From CAZUZS01 sp964624795 (lineage in GTDB: Bacteria > Calditrichota > Calditrichia > RBG-13-44-9): 35,490 nt of DNA. The notes beneath the pieces are model-generated. The model ran no database searches, was not told where the DNA came from, and saw only the letters and a list, made by a program, of their open reading frames with translations. This document shows, one piece after another, positions 25,432 through 34,699 of the stretch. A program made the position numbers and the translations under genes. Position 1 is the first letter of the stretch. Every line of letters starts with the position of its first letter. Where the stretch lies: positions 1-35,490 of the forward strand of contig CAZUZS010000055.1 of assembly GCA_964624795.1 (NCBI GenBank), written 5' to 3'.

Positions 25432-26613
25432 ATGAGCGATCAAATGATGAAAATACTTTACCATCACCGGACTCTGGGTGATGGAGCCGAAGGGATTCAT
25501 ATTAAAGAAATCGTGAGCTGTTTTAAAAAGGCCGGGCACAAGGTGAGACTCATCTCCCTGATTGGCGAGCAAACCAATGTGCAAAACAGCCAGACCCAAA
25601 AATGGGAAAAAATCAAAAAGCTTATTCCCCCCTTTATCTTTGAATTTATTGAGATCGCATACAATCTTCCCGGTTTTTTGATGCTGCGAAAAAATATCAA
25701 AGCGTTCAAACCGGATTTCATCTACGATCGCTATGCGCACTACTCCTTTGCGGCAATCCTGGCCGGCGCTTTCTATAAGATTCCCCTCATCCTGGAGGTC
25801 AATTCTCCCTATTCGATCCAGAAAAGATTGTGGGAAAAACTGTATTTTCCGCGCATGTCGCAAGCGGTTGAACGCCGCATTTTCAAGACGGCCCCGCGCA
25901 TCATCACGGTATCCACGCCGCTAAAGAACATTGTCCGGAATTACGGCGTGGGGGAAAACAAGATCATGGTTTTGCCCAACGGTACAGATTTGAAAAAATT
26001 CAATCCGGCAGTGGATGGATCGGAAATCAGGAAAAAATATGATATGGAAAACTGCACTGTGCTGGGATTCGTTGGGATTTTGCGAAAATGGCACAATGTG
26101 GAAACGCTGATCGATGTGCTCACGGAGATCGACCTGAAACGGCACAACGCCCGGATGTTGTTTATCGGCGATGGGCCAATCATGGGCGATCTGATTGAGT
26201 ATGCACGCGAGAAAGGGCAGGAGGGATATATTCATTTTGTGGGCCGGGTGAGTCATGAAAAAATTGCCGAGTATGTTGCCGCGGTTGACATCACCATCTC
26301 TCCTCATGCAACATTCTATTCTTCTCCCATGAAAATACTGGAGTATATGGCCATGGGGAAAGCGATTTTAGCGCCAGACATGCTAAATATCCGCGACCTG
26401 ATAACGGATCAATCCGACGGGCTTTTATTCACGCCAAATGACCGCGAAAGTCTCAAGGAAAAATTAACGATGTTGATGGAGGATCGGGAACTGCGGAAAA
26501 AACTGGGCAAAAACGCCATCGACCTGGTGTGGGGAAAGTTCACATGGGAAAACAATGCGCAACGCAGCATTGAGTTGGCCCAAAAATTAATCGAAAATCA
26601 TTCTGCGGAATAA
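25432..26613 (+). CDS. Glycosyltransferase family 4
   Basis: A 393-residue GT4 enzyme of the GT-B fold. Recognisable parts are the N-terminal HHRTLGDGAEGIHIKEI, the interdomain ITVSTPLKNIV with VLPNGTDLKKFNP, VLGFVGILRKWHN opening the C-terminal domain, and the donor-binding SPMKILEYMAMGKAI. The second glutamate of the EX7E motif is kept, while the first position is serine, as in some relatives. It begins two bases after the previous stop and is the last gene of the EPS locus. A 91-base convergent gap with no clear terminator separates it from the sigma-54 activator gene. A later ATG at 25447 is possible. Confidence 0.9.
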   Translation: MSDQMMKILYHHRTLGDGAEGIHIKEIVSCFKKAGHKVRLISLIGEQTNVQNSQTQKWEKIKKLIPPFIFEFIEIAYNLPGFLMLRKNIKAFKPDFIYDRYAHYSFAAILAGAFYKIPLILEVNSPYSIQKRLWEKLYFPRMSQAVERRIFKTAPRIITVSTPLKNIVRNYGVGENKIMVLPNGTDLKKFNPAVDGSEIRKKYDMENCTVLGFVGILRKWHNVETLIDVLTEIDLKRHNARMLFIGDGPIMGDLIEYAREKGQEGYIHFVGRVSHEKIAEYVAAVDITISPHATFYSSPMKILEYMAMGKAILAPDMLNIRDLITDQSDGLLFTPNDRESLKEKLTMLMEDRELRKKLGKNAIDLVWGKFTWENNAQRSIELAQKLIENHSAE

Positions 26614-26704
26614 AGATTCTGTTTTAACTCGCGGCGTGTTCGCGGGTCGACCAACTCCGGTTTTTGGCTATGTTGAGTCGGTTCGCTTAACCTGCCGTTC
26701 TGCT

Positions 26705-28054
26705 TCAGATTTCAATCCCAAGTTCATCTATTTTCCGGTAAAGGGAGCTCAGGCTAATCCCCAGAATTTTTGCAGCTTCTTCTTTGTCGAGCTGGGCGGC
26801 TTTCAGGATTTTGCCGATATGCTCCTTCTCGAATTGGCTCACCGCTTCTTTTAGTTTTGCCGGTATCTCGTCCGGAATTTCGACGTGCGTCATGTTGGGT
26901 GGCAAATCTTCCGGGGTGACAACATTCCCCTCGCAGAGAATGAGTGCCCGCTCGATCACATTTTCCAGCTCGCGAATCCCGCCTTTCCATTCGTAATTGA
27001 TCAAGGTCTTCATCGTCTTTTCATTGACGCCGGTTACCTGGCGGTTCAACTGACGGTTGTATTTCTCAAGAAAGTGGTTCACCAGCAGCGGGATATCTTG
27101 CTTCCTTTCCGACAGCGGCGGAAGATTGATTTCGATAACATTGAGACGGTAGAATAGATCCTCGCGGAACCGGCCTTCTTCCACCTCCTGTGCCAGGTCA
27201 CGGTTTGTTGCGGCGATGATTCGCACATCGACCTTGAGCGGGGCGGTTTCGCCCACCGGCGTAAACTCCCCGGTCTCAATTGCCCGCAAAAGCTTGACTT
27301 GTAAATGCAGGGGGATTTCCCCGACCTCATCCAGAAAAAGCGTTCCTCCATCTGCGACCTCGAAGTAACCCTCCTTGTCCCGAATAGCGCCCGTGAATGA
27401 GCCCCGTTTGTGGCCGAACAATTCACTCTCCATCAGATTGCCCACTATTGCCCCGCAATTGATAGCCACGAACCGTTTCTTGCGGCGCGGCGAGTTGTAG
27501 TGAATGGCCCGTGCAACAAGTTCTTTGCCGGTCCCGCTTTTTCCTGTAATCAGGACATTCCCTTTTGTTACCGCCACCTTTTCGATGAGCCGAAATATGT
27601 TCTGCATCTGGGGGCTTTCTCCTATGATGTTGGCAAAACTGAATTTTTCCTGAACCTCCTTTCTCAGGTATTCATTCTCATCCACCAGCAGCCGGTGTTC
27701 CATCAACCGTTTGATGCGCAGGAGAACATCATCGAAATCCAGCGGCTTTATTATGTAGTCGTAAGCGCCCAACCGCAGCGCCTGGATTGCGCTTTCCAGG
27801 CTGGCATAGGCAGTAATGATCATAACCGATGTGCGGGGTGCAATAGTTTTGGTTTCCTCCATTAGCTCCAGTCCACCCATTTCGGGCATCTTTAAATCGG
27901 AAATGATCAGGTCGTAGGTTTGCGCCTTTGCAAGTTCCAGCGCTTCTCTTCCATTGGCGGCAGTCTCGCAGTTGTACCCTTCTTCTTCGAGCACAACGGA
28001 GAGAGTTTCTCGGATAGTTATTTCATCATCGACAATTAAGATTTTGCCAGGCAT
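26705..28054 (-). CDS. NtrC-family sigma-54-dependent response regulator
   Basis: A 449-residue activator. The receiver (about 4-120) has D9, D10, acceptor D53 and K103. The AAA+ domain (about 142-375) has Walker A GKSGTGKE (171-178), LFLDEVGEI as Walker B and the arginine finger region FREDLFYRLNV. The sigma-54-contact loop reads GSFTGA (218-223), with serine in place of the usual first alanine. A Fis-type helix-turn-helix ends the protein (EEAAKILGISLSSLYRKI). It would activate sigma-54 promoters when phosphorylated by the kinase encoded one base upstream. It converges on the EPS locus, and PrsK/PrsR-type pairs accompany XrtA EPS loci, so EPS control is a reasonable inference. No sigma-54 promoter was found by eye. 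Confidence 0.93.
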   Translation of the reverse strand: MPGKILIVDDEITIRETLSVVLEEEGYNCETAANGREALELAKAQTYDLIISDLKMPEMGGLELMEETKTIAPRTSVMIITAYASLESAIQALRLGAYDYIIKPLDFDDVLLRIKRLMEHRLLVDENEYLRKEVQEKFSFANIIGESPQMQNIFRLIEKVAVTKGNVLITGKSGTGKELVARAIHYNSPRRKKRFVAINCGAIVGNLMESELFGHKRGSFTGAIRDKEGYFEVADGGTLFLDEVGEIPLHLQVKLLRAIETGEFTPVGETAPLKVDVRIIAATNRDLAQEVEEGRFREDLFYRLNVIEINLPPLSERKQDIPLLVNHFLEKYNRQLNRQVTGVNEKTMKTLINYEWKGGIRELENVIERALILCEGNVVTPEDLPPNMTHVEIPDEIPAKLKEAVSQFEKEHIGKILKAAQLDKEEAAKILGISLSSLYRKIDELGIEI

Positions 28055-28055
28055 A

Positions 28056-29930
28056 TTACTCGTCCCCTGCGTTTTTTGCAGATTTTCTCACAGGAAGCCG
28101 GATTGAAAATACCGATCCCTTCCCTTCGGTGCTTTCCACCGAAATCTTGCCGTTGAAGTTCCTGATAATACCGTAACTTACTGAAAGGCCCAGCCCTGTC
28201 CCTTTTCCGACTCCTTTCGTTGTATAGAACGGCTCGAATATCTTGTTCAAATTGACTTGAGGAATGCCGCTTCCGGTGTCTTCAATCCGGATAATTATCG
28301 TGTCATCCTCGACGGCCGTTTGCACGCTCAAATCGTTTCCGTAACCTTCCATGGCATCTACTGCATTGAAAAGGATATTGATGAACACCTGTAACAATTG
28401 ATCGGCAACCAGGACGGTGTGCGGAATTTCCGGGTCCAGCTTAAGGCGGAAATTGATGTTCTTGGAGCGCCTGTCATATTTTACGATACCAACCGCAGCC
28501 TGCATAATATCGTTTATGTTTGTGAGCCGGGATTCAAAACTGGAGGGCCGGGAAAAGTCCACCAGCTCGCGCACAATCCTGGAAATCCGGTCGATATTCT
28601 TCATTATGGTATTCAGGTAATTCTGGTTGGTCTCGTCCTTTAGACGGCGGGCAAGCAATTGGGTCAGAGATGATATGGCGGTCAACGGGTTCCCGATTTC
28701 ATGGGCAATTCCGGCAGCTAACAGGCCGATGGAAGCCATTTTCTCCTGATGTACGATCTGGAACTGGGCACGCTGTAAATCCATGCTGCGGGTGGCTACT
28801 TTATTCTCCAGATTTTCATAATAGTCCAACAACTTTTTACGCATTTCATCCAGTTCCTTTGCCAGCATCCCGATCTCATCATCGGACTTGATCTGAATAG
28901 GCGTCTCCAGCAGGCCGTCCCCGATATCCTGCGCGGTGTAAACCAACTGCCTAATGGGCACCGAAAGCCTCTGGCTGAGGTAGAAGGCCAGCCCGATCAG
29001 CAGAACCAGGAAGCTGCCCACGCCAAAGATTGCCTGGTTTCGAAAAGTCATCAAGTCGGCTGTTGCACTGCTGTATGCGAGATCGGAAACGATATGCCAG
29101 CCGGTCTGCCGGTACTCACGCACTGCGCGCAGCACTTTTTTGTGATCCCATCCAATGACCGAACCGGAGGAGAGCGGCGCCTTTTTTGCGTCGATTTGGC
29201 TTTTCTGAACTGGCATTGAATCCGGGAGCGAGCTAAAAAGGAGTTCATTCTTACTGCCGAAAATGTATGTCCGGGTAATCTGTCCTTCCACATCGGTTTG
29301 CCGAAGCAGAGATGAAATAGCCCGTTTGTTAACTATCCCGGCCAGGCGGATGTTTTCCCCTGCCGCAGCCGTCACATTCGGGAACACGAGAATCATGGAT
29401 GAATTCGAAGAAAATCCCCGTCCGGCAGGAGCAACTGATTGGATTTTCCCGAGAGGTTTTACTGCCACTTTTGCCAGAATGGGTAGGATTGCCGAATTGC
29501 TGCTGCATAGTATCTTCCCTTCGGGATCCACCAGCACCAGCGCTGAAAATATTGTGTCACTCGCTGCGCGATTTGAGAGGCGCCCAACCAGGGGGCTTGG
29601 GCCGCCACACCGCTCAGCGAGGTCTTTTGCACTCGACCTGGCAGTGAGTAAATATATCTCTTTATTGCGTGGATTTTGCCGCGATACATCGAATTCAGCT
29701 TCATTAAAGAAGTTGATCAACCGGTTTTCTACCAGCATATTCCCTAGTGCGAGGTAGCGAGAATTCTGGTCGATGACAATTCTCTCGCTGATTTTGTAGC
29801 CGAGAAAAGATATAAAAAGAATTGGAACAATTGAAAAGAAGATGAAATAAATGATGAATTTCCGGGCTATTCCTGAGAACAAGCTTCGGATTTTAATTTT
29901 TCGGCGAATTGAAATACCCATGCCATCCAT
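28056..29930 (-). CDS. Membrane sensor histidine kinase
   Basis: A 624-residue sensor kinase. Transmembrane helix 1 (about 24-44) and helix 2 (about 300-319) enclose a large periplasmic region of about 250 residues, consistent with a CACHE-like sensor. HAMP (about 320-375), a coiled coil, HisKA with acceptor H410 (GIAHEIGNPLTAI) and HATPase follow; the HATPase has ILFNAVDAME, IEDTGSGIP and GKGTGLGL. All catalytic motifs are intact. The first ATG overlaps the stop of the rhodanese gene by one base (TAATG); ATG 29921 is an alternative. The response-regulator gene begins one base after its stop. Ligand unknown; coupling to the rhodanese suggests a link to sulfur or redox state. Confidence 0.92.
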   Translation of the reverse strand: MDGMGISIRRKIKIRSLFSGIARKFIIYFIFFSIVPILFISFLGYKISERIVIDQNSRYLALGNMLVENRLINFFNEAEFDVSRQNPRNKEIYLLTARSSAKDLAERCGGPSPLVGRLSNRAASDTIFSALVLVDPEGKILCSSNSAILPILAKVAVKPLGKIQSVAPAGRGFSSNSSMILVFPNVTAAAGENIRLAGIVNKRAISSLLRQTDVEGQITRTYIFGSKNELLFSSLPDSMPVQKSQIDAKKAPLSSGSVIGWDHKKVLRAVREYRQTGWHIVSDLAYSSATADLMTFRNQAIFGVGSFLVLLIGLAFYLSQRLSVPIRQLVYTAQDIGDGLLETPIQIKSDDEIGMLAKELDEMRKKLLDYYENLENKVATRSMDLQRAQFQIVHQEKMASIGLLAAGIAHEIGNPLTAISSLTQLLARRLKDETNQNYLNTIMKNIDRISRIVRELVDFSRPSSFESRLTNINDIMQAAVGIVKYDRRSKNINFRLKLDPEIPHTVLVADQLLQVFINILFNAVDAMEGYGNDLSVQTAVEDDTIIIRIEDTGSGIPQVNLNKIFEPFYTTKGVGKGTGLGLSVSYGIIRNFNGKISVESTEGKGSVFSIRLPVRKSAKNAGDE

Positions 29931-30328
29931 TACTCGTTGGAGTTCGAAGGTAAATTGTCCAATCCCGATTCGAGGTAGTAGGCATCCATTCCGCGATCAT
30001 GAACCTGGTAGGCAATTAGCCGCGCGCGATTGCCGTCCGAGCAGACAAAAAGTACCGTGTGATTTTGCGGAAATTGAACGCGATCCAGCCGTTGCTCCAA
30101 AAACAGGAAAGGCATGTGAATAACCGGTTGGTACTGAATCGGCATTTTTTCCGCTTCTGTTCCCTCCCGGAGATCGATAAGAATGGGATGATATTGCGTA
30201 ACCCATGCCGCATAGTCTTTGGATTTGATAACGGGAACGTTAAAATGATTTCTCACAGCCAGCAAAGTAGTAAGAACGAATATCGTGATGGCCAGCATCG
30301 AGATAAATAATTCGGTCATTCGGTTCAT
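29930..30328 (-). CDS. Membrane-anchored single-domain rhodanese
   Basis: A 132-residue protein with an N-terminal hydrophobic anchor (about 7-26) and one rhodanese domain (about 33-125). The active-site loop is C96-S-D-G-N-R101 (VLFVCSDGNRAR), six residues long as in sulfurtransferases rather than Cdc25-type phosphatases, so sulfane-sulfur transfer through a Cys96 persulfide is plausible. The catalytic domain most likely faces the periplasm if the anchor behaves as an uncleaved signal, but orientation is not certain. It is the first gene of a tightly coupled three-gene operon with the histidine kinase and sigma-54 activator, suggesting a sensing or signal-generating role rather than housekeeping metabolism. 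Confidence 0.82.
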   Translation of the reverse strand: MNRMTELFISMLAITIFVLTTLLAVRNHFNVPVIKSKDYAAWVTQYHPILIDLREGTEAEKMPIQYQPVIHMPFLFLEQRLDRVQFPQNHTVLFVCSDGNRARLIAYQVHDRGMDAYYLESGLDNLPSNSNE

Positions 30329-30544
30329 GCAACTGTTCCACCGTGAATTTCATGGCCTCAATAGATGATGAAAATTTAGATGGTAAAGCAGGCCAAAGCA
30401 ATCCGTTAGAAATTTGAAAGTTCTCCGCGTCTTCCCGTGCTTGCACCATTTTCCTTCAAATCCGATGCACACATTGGAAAACCCGCTGCCTGAGATGCAA
30501 GCAAAACTGTGCGGAGTCGGCGACAGCAATTATTCCCGGAAAGC

Positions 30545-30562
30545 AGAAATACAGGTATTTCT
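30545..30562. repeat. 18-base palindrome after the phosphodiesterase gene
   Basis: AGAAATAC and GTATTTCT are perfect 8-base arms around AG, lying 17 bases beyond the minus-strand stop at 30580. There is no T-run after it on the minus strand, and the loop is too short for a standard hairpin unless the innermost pairs open. It could be a weak terminator or a protein-binding site. The rest of the 250-base gap to the rhodanese gene shows nothing else. Confidence 0.3.
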
Positions 30563-30579
30563 CAGATGGTCCGCTTTGC

Positions 30580-31845
30580 TTACTCCTGCTCCGGCAAATT
30601 TCCCTGATCGATCTCGTCCCGCAGGATGAATTCAATTCTCTCCAATTTTCCATCGATATTTTGGCGGGGAACGATGTTCAGGATTTTACATAACAGCGGG
30701 TAAATATCAATATTCCGAAGGGTTCCGGTACGGTATCCGTGTTTGAAAGAAGGGCCGCGCGCATAAAATATTCCGTGCATATCGAGATTATGATTGTCGT
30801 AACCGTGATTTCCCCCGGGTTTGGATTGTTTTATATCCGCGGCGCCTTTCGTATCGGTGAGTGTCCATCCCGGATCGGCGATCAGGACGAGAGAATAGAT
30901 GAAGGGATTCTCCGAAAAATGGTAGTATTCCGGTATTGTTTCCCTAAAGTAAACCCGGAAGTGGTTGGCGTTTTGAGATAGTCGCCGGAAAGCTTCCTGC
31001 AGCCGGTCTTCTGCCGGTTCGATCATCATCATGGGCCCGGAGGCCTCGAAGTGGAAAGGGATATCGCTAAGAATTTCATCAACTTTAATGACATCCCGGC
31101 TGTTAATCTTTGTCATGCCATGATCAGAGACCACAATAATATTTGTCTTTTCCGACAAGTGATGTCTTTCCAGGCTGTCCAGGAGCGATGCCAGCGTTTC
31201 ATCCAGCCTTTTCAGTGCCGCATCGGTTTCCGGGGAATCGGGACCAAAATGATGTCCCTCCTTATCCGGTTCATCGAAATACAGGGTGATCAGTCGCGGG
31301 CGTTCATCTTCTGGCAGGGAGAGCCAGTTGACAGCCTGCCTGATGCGCGCTTCGTAAGATATAGATTCGTCATAGAATTCAAAATATGTTGGTCGCCGGT
31401 ATTTCAGCGTCAATTCCGAACCGGGCCAGAAATAGGAAGCTGTTTTTAGCCCCTGGCGTTCTGCCGTTTGCCAGATAGCCTCTCCCCAATACCATCGTCC
31501 GTTCCTGACAGATGACGTATCGCCGATCCGGAAGTATTTCCCGGTAAAAGGATTCTCAAAATTGTTATAAATGATGCCATGATTTTCCGGGTATAGTCCG
31601 GTAACGATGGTGTAATGATTGGGAAAGGTCTTGCTGGGAAAAGCCGGTTCAAGCGATAGCGCCGAGGCACCCTGCTCGGCAATTTTAAGCAGGGTGGGGG
31701 AGAATCCACGCGCTGCATAGTCCCAGCGATAGCCGTCGAAGGAAATGAGAATAGTTGGCGGGTGTTCCGCCTGGGATGGTGTGACACCCCAAAATAAGGA
31801 GAACATTAGGATAAGAATAAAGGTGAATATTTTAAGCGATCTCAT
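30580..31845 (-). CDS. Secreted nucleotide pyrophosphatase/phosphodiesterase-like enzyme
   Basis: A 421-residue member of the alkaline phosphatase superfamily, NPP branch. A signal peptide (about 1-26, ending SQA) is followed by the metal-binding ISFDGYRWDY (D36) and the nucleophile T73 in FPSKTFPNHYT. YFDEPDKEGHHFGP, VVSDHGM and GNHGYDN carry the remaining zinc-binding Asp and His residues. All six metal-ligand positions appear to be filled. It is probably periplasmic and hydrolyses phosphodiester or pyrophosphate bonds of nucleotides or lipid-like substrates; specificity is not readable. It stands alone, about 250 bases upstream of the rhodanese operon on the same strand and after the TonB gene's terminator, so it likely has its own promoter. 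Confidence 0.9.
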   Translation of the reverse strand: MRSLKIFTFILILMFSLFWGVTPSQAEHPPTILISFDGYRWDYAARGFSPTLLKIAEQGASALSLEPAFPSKTFPNHYTIVTGLYPENHGIIYNNFENPFTGKYFRIGDTSSVRNGRWYWGEAIWQTAERQGLKTASYFWPGSELTLKYRRPTYFEFYDESISYEARIRQAVNWLSLPEDERPRLITLYFDEPDKEGHHFGPDSPETDAALKRLDETLASLLDSLERHHLSEKTNIIVVSDHGMTKINSRDVIKVDEILSDIPFHFEASGPMMMIEPAEDRLQEAFRRLSQNANHFRVYFRETIPEYYHFSENPFIYSLVLIADPGWTLTDTKGAADIKQSKPGGNHGYDNHNLDMHGIFYARGPSFKHGYRTGTLRNIDIYPLLCKILNIVPRQNIDGKLERIEFILRDEIDQGNLPEQE

Positions 31846-31992
31846 AATGCCCCCGATGTAAATTCTTTGTTCTGTCCGTTTAGTGGGTCAATGATAACTT
31901 ATAATTTGTGATGAAGCAAAATAAATTGGTGGGGACCCATATTCGGCATGCTTCAAACAATGTTTTCGCCCGGTTATAAATACAGGTTGTAC

Positions 31993-32027
31993 AAAAAAAG
32001 TCCGGTGAGGAGGGACTCACCGGACTT
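31993..32027 (-). terminator. Intrinsic terminator of the TonB-dependent receptor gene
   Basis: AAGTCCGGTGAG (31998-32009) pairs perfectly with CTCACCGGACTT (32016-32027), a 12-base stem with a six-base loop. On the minus strand it runs into seven consecutive T residues, about 33 bases after the receptor stop codon. Confidence 0.93.
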
Positions 32028-32059
32028 GTGCTAAGAACCAAACAGAAATATCCGTTACA

Positions 32060-34699
32060 TTACATGGTTACTGTCATTCCGGCGACCCAGGTGCGGGGCA
32101 AGCCAAAATAGACATTGGCTGTCGCGGCATCATGTGCCTTGCCATCTTGGGCGTCGGAAATATAATCGGTGTCGAACAGGTTAAAGATATGACCGTTCAA
32201 TTCAAGAGTAACCGGCAAGTTTACAGGTACCTTATAATTGATGTGAAAATCAAAAAGCGTATATGCCGGGGTTTCCCAGGATTGGACAATCTCCGGATTT
32301 GTTCGGCCAATCGGGTCAAAACTGGCAAAATAGCGGGAAGCATATTGCATGGTGAGACCAACACCGGTTCCCTTGAGCGGATATAGCCAACCGACTAACG
32401 AACCCGTAACCTGTGGAGCGTCACTGGTATAAAGATCCTTAATATACAGCTTCACAGTCTTAACTTCGGAAAGGTTGTCCTGTGGTCGGAAAGTGCTGGT
32501 GACATTGTCGAGCAATTTCCAGTTACCATACGAGAACATGCCATTCAGCGTAAACAATTGCAACGGCCGCAAGTCTGCTGTTACTTCCAGACCCATGTGG
32601 CGCTCGTCCATTCCGATGAGATTATAGTAATAATCGACTCCGGCTGTACTCCGGTATGATAAACTGACGCCACGGTCGTTCCATTGCGTGTAGTACAGGT
32701 TTGCATCAAGAGCCAGCCTTCCGTCCAGCGCCTTATACCCACTTCCCGCTTCAATGGTCATAATCTTTTCGTTTTTCGGATCCTTGTTCAGAGTGAAAGT
32801 GCCATCATCGATGACATTATCGAAAATGGGCGTTTTGGACAAATAGCCGGCATTCACAAACACATTTATCTGTGCATCTAATAAATAATTCAAACCGCCC
32901 TTGAGGAAAAGACCCTGCAGATTATCGGACTCCAGGCTTTGATAGCTACCGGCCAGTTTGGGGAGGAAGAAATTGGTATGTTTGTACTTTGATATGGCTC
33001 CGCCGACCGTGCCGTATGCACTGAATTTGTCCATTTTGTATTCTGCTTCACCATATCCGCCATACCAGGTTACTTTGTTGTCAAAATTGTAGGCAATCTT
33101 GTCTCCAAGTTTTTTGTAGTCGTTTAGAGAATTCGCGTCATCAGTATTGTAGATGAAGTCAGATCCCAAAAGATTCCGTACCTCTCGCCAGTGATGGCCA
33201 GTAAAGGTGCGCAGGTCAATTCCGGCAGAAATATTTAACTCTGGAGAAAGTCTGTAGTTTGCTTTTGAAATTGCCCCATACCAATCATGATTGTTCACCG
33301 AATTACGAATGACCGTGGTTGCGCCATATCCGCCGAAAGTTTCATCGTAGCGGTCATCCGCGGTATTGCGCGCAACTACCGCATCCCAGTTGACATGTCC
33401 GCCGCTGGTCATAATATAACCGCTGCCAAATCGTCCGGATCCGCCTCCTTTACCATTAGAGTAGTACAATACACTGTTAAGATCCAGTTGATCTGTAATT
33501 CTCCAGAACCAGTTCAAATTTATCTGGGGTTTGTGGTAATAGTTAACCCGGTCGTATATAACGCCATTCTCGTGTGGATTATGAACTTCGTCATTCCAGT
33601 ACTCGAGGAAATTGTAACTTGTATATCCCCAGGTCTCGTTGTACTCGCGGCCATAAGGAGTAACTTTCGCTACGTCTGCTACCGGAATGCCCTGGTCCAA
33701 TGCGAATTTTGTGCTATAGCTGGCAATTGACCGCATGTAAAGATTCTGACCGTGTTGTTGCGGTGCTCCGATGGCGTAAAAATCGAGCTTATGGTTTTTG
33801 TTTACGATATAGCTCAAGCCCACGTAGTATGCCCACGCATCTGCCCATGTCCCCTGCACCACGCCATCGCCCAACTTGCGAACCACTGCGCCGGAAAAGG
33901 CGAACTTGTTATTAACCAGGCCGGTATTGGCGACGATGGTCTGCTTCTGGAAATTATCATTCCCGGTTTCTGTTTTGACAATCAGGCCGGAGTTAATGGC
34001 AGCCGGGTCTGTCAGAATATTCATCGTGCCTCCCACAGAAGGCACGGCCAGGTTTGCTGCGCTCAGGCCGCGCTGCACCTGGATGGAGGAGGTTGCATCT
34101 CCCAGGCCATCCCAATTTGACCAGTAAACCCAGCCGTTTTCCATATCGTTTACCGGCACACCGTTAATCATTACCGCAAAATTCCTTTGGTCAAATCCCC
34201 GAATGTTAATACGCGCGTCACCGGGGCCGCCGCCGGAGGCTGTGGAATACACACTGGGAGTCGTATTGAGGATAAGTGGAATATCCCGGGAGCCAAGACG
34301 TGAGACGATTTCCGGTTTGCTCACATCCGAAAACGCCACCGGGGTTTCCCGCGGTTTGGCGCGGTCGGCCAACACGGTCACTTCCCGTCCCAGGTAGACG
34401 GTGGGATTCAGCTTGATGTTCAGCGTGAGCGTTTTTTCCCCCACATCGATCAGCTTTGAATAGGCATCATAGCCGACGTAATCCACATTGAAAGTGTACT
34501 CACCAGTAGGAACATCGGTTAATATAAAAAGTCCATCCTCATCGGTAGTTGTCCCGATATTTGATTCAGAGAGTGTGATGTTTGCACCGATCATTGGTTG
34601 ACTGGTTTCCTTATCGGTAATCACACCCCGTACAGTCCCACTTTGCGCCAGCGTAAATGCCAGCAGTACGACCAGCAATAGTGTTGAAACATACCTCAT
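32060..34699 (-). CDS. TonB-dependent outer-membrane receptor
   Basis: An 879-residue receptor with a signal peptide (about 1-18). A carboxypeptidase-regulatory-like beta-sandwich domain (about 20-100, VRGVITDKETSQPMIGANI) precedes the plug (about 105-235, INIRGFDQRNFAVMINGVPV and VPSVGGTMNILTDP). A 22-strand barrel fills the rest, rich in aromatic and glycine residues. The C-terminus ends GMTVTM rather than in an aromatic residue. No SusD-like partner or transport gene is adjacent, so the substrate (siderophore, glycan, peptide or other) is unknown. GGAGG five bases before the ATG supports the start. A strong intrinsic terminator makes it a single-gene unit; the 227-base region upstream (34700-34926) is AT-rich and should hold its promoter. 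Confidence 0.92.
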   Translation of the reverse strand: MRYVSTLLLVVLLAFTLAQSGTVRGVITDKETSQPMIGANITLSESNIGTTTDEDGLFILTDVPTGEYTFNVDYVGYDAYSKLIDVGEKTLTLNIKLNPTVYLGREVTVLADRAKPRETPVAFSDVSKPEIVSRLGSRDIPLILNTTPSVYSTASGGGPGDARINIRGFDQRNFAVMINGVPVNDMENGWVYWSNWDGLGDATSSIQVQRGLSAANLAVPSVGGTMNILTDPAAINSGLIVKTETGNDNFQKQTIVANTGLVNNKFAFSGAVVRKLGDGVVQGTWADAWAYYVGLSYIVNKNHKLDFYAIGAPQQHGQNLYMRSIASYSTKFALDQGIPVADVAKVTPYGREYNETWGYTSYNFLEYWNDEVHNPHENGVIYDRVNYYHKPQINLNWFWRITDQLDLNSVLYYSNGKGGGSGRFGSGYIMTSGGHVNWDAVVARNTADDRYDETFGGYGATTVIRNSVNNHDWYGAISKANYRLSPELNISAGIDLRTFTGHHWREVRNLLGSDFIYNTDDANSLNDYKKLGDKIAYNFDNKVTWYGGYGEAEYKMDKFSAYGTVGGAISKYKHTNFFLPKLAGSYQSLESDNLQGLFLKGGLNYLLDAQINVFVNAGYLSKTPIFDNVIDDGTFTLNKDPKNEKIMTIEAGSGYKALDGRLALDANLYYTQWNDRGVSLSYRSTAGVDYYYNLIGMDERHMGLEVTADLRPLQLFTLNGMFSYGNWKLLDNVTSTFRPQDNLSEVKTVKLYIKDLYTSDAPQVTGSLVGWLYPLKGTGVGLTMQYASRYFASFDPIGRTNPEIVQSWETPAYTLFDFHINYKVPVNLPVTLELNGHIFNLFDTDYISDAQDGKAHDAATANVYFGLPRTWVAGMTVTM

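Noticed and set aside
30240..30449. 69-codon minus-strand open frame overlapping the rhodanese start
   Set aside because: The rhodanese frame is clearly real and covers the anchor; the other frame has no supporting feature.
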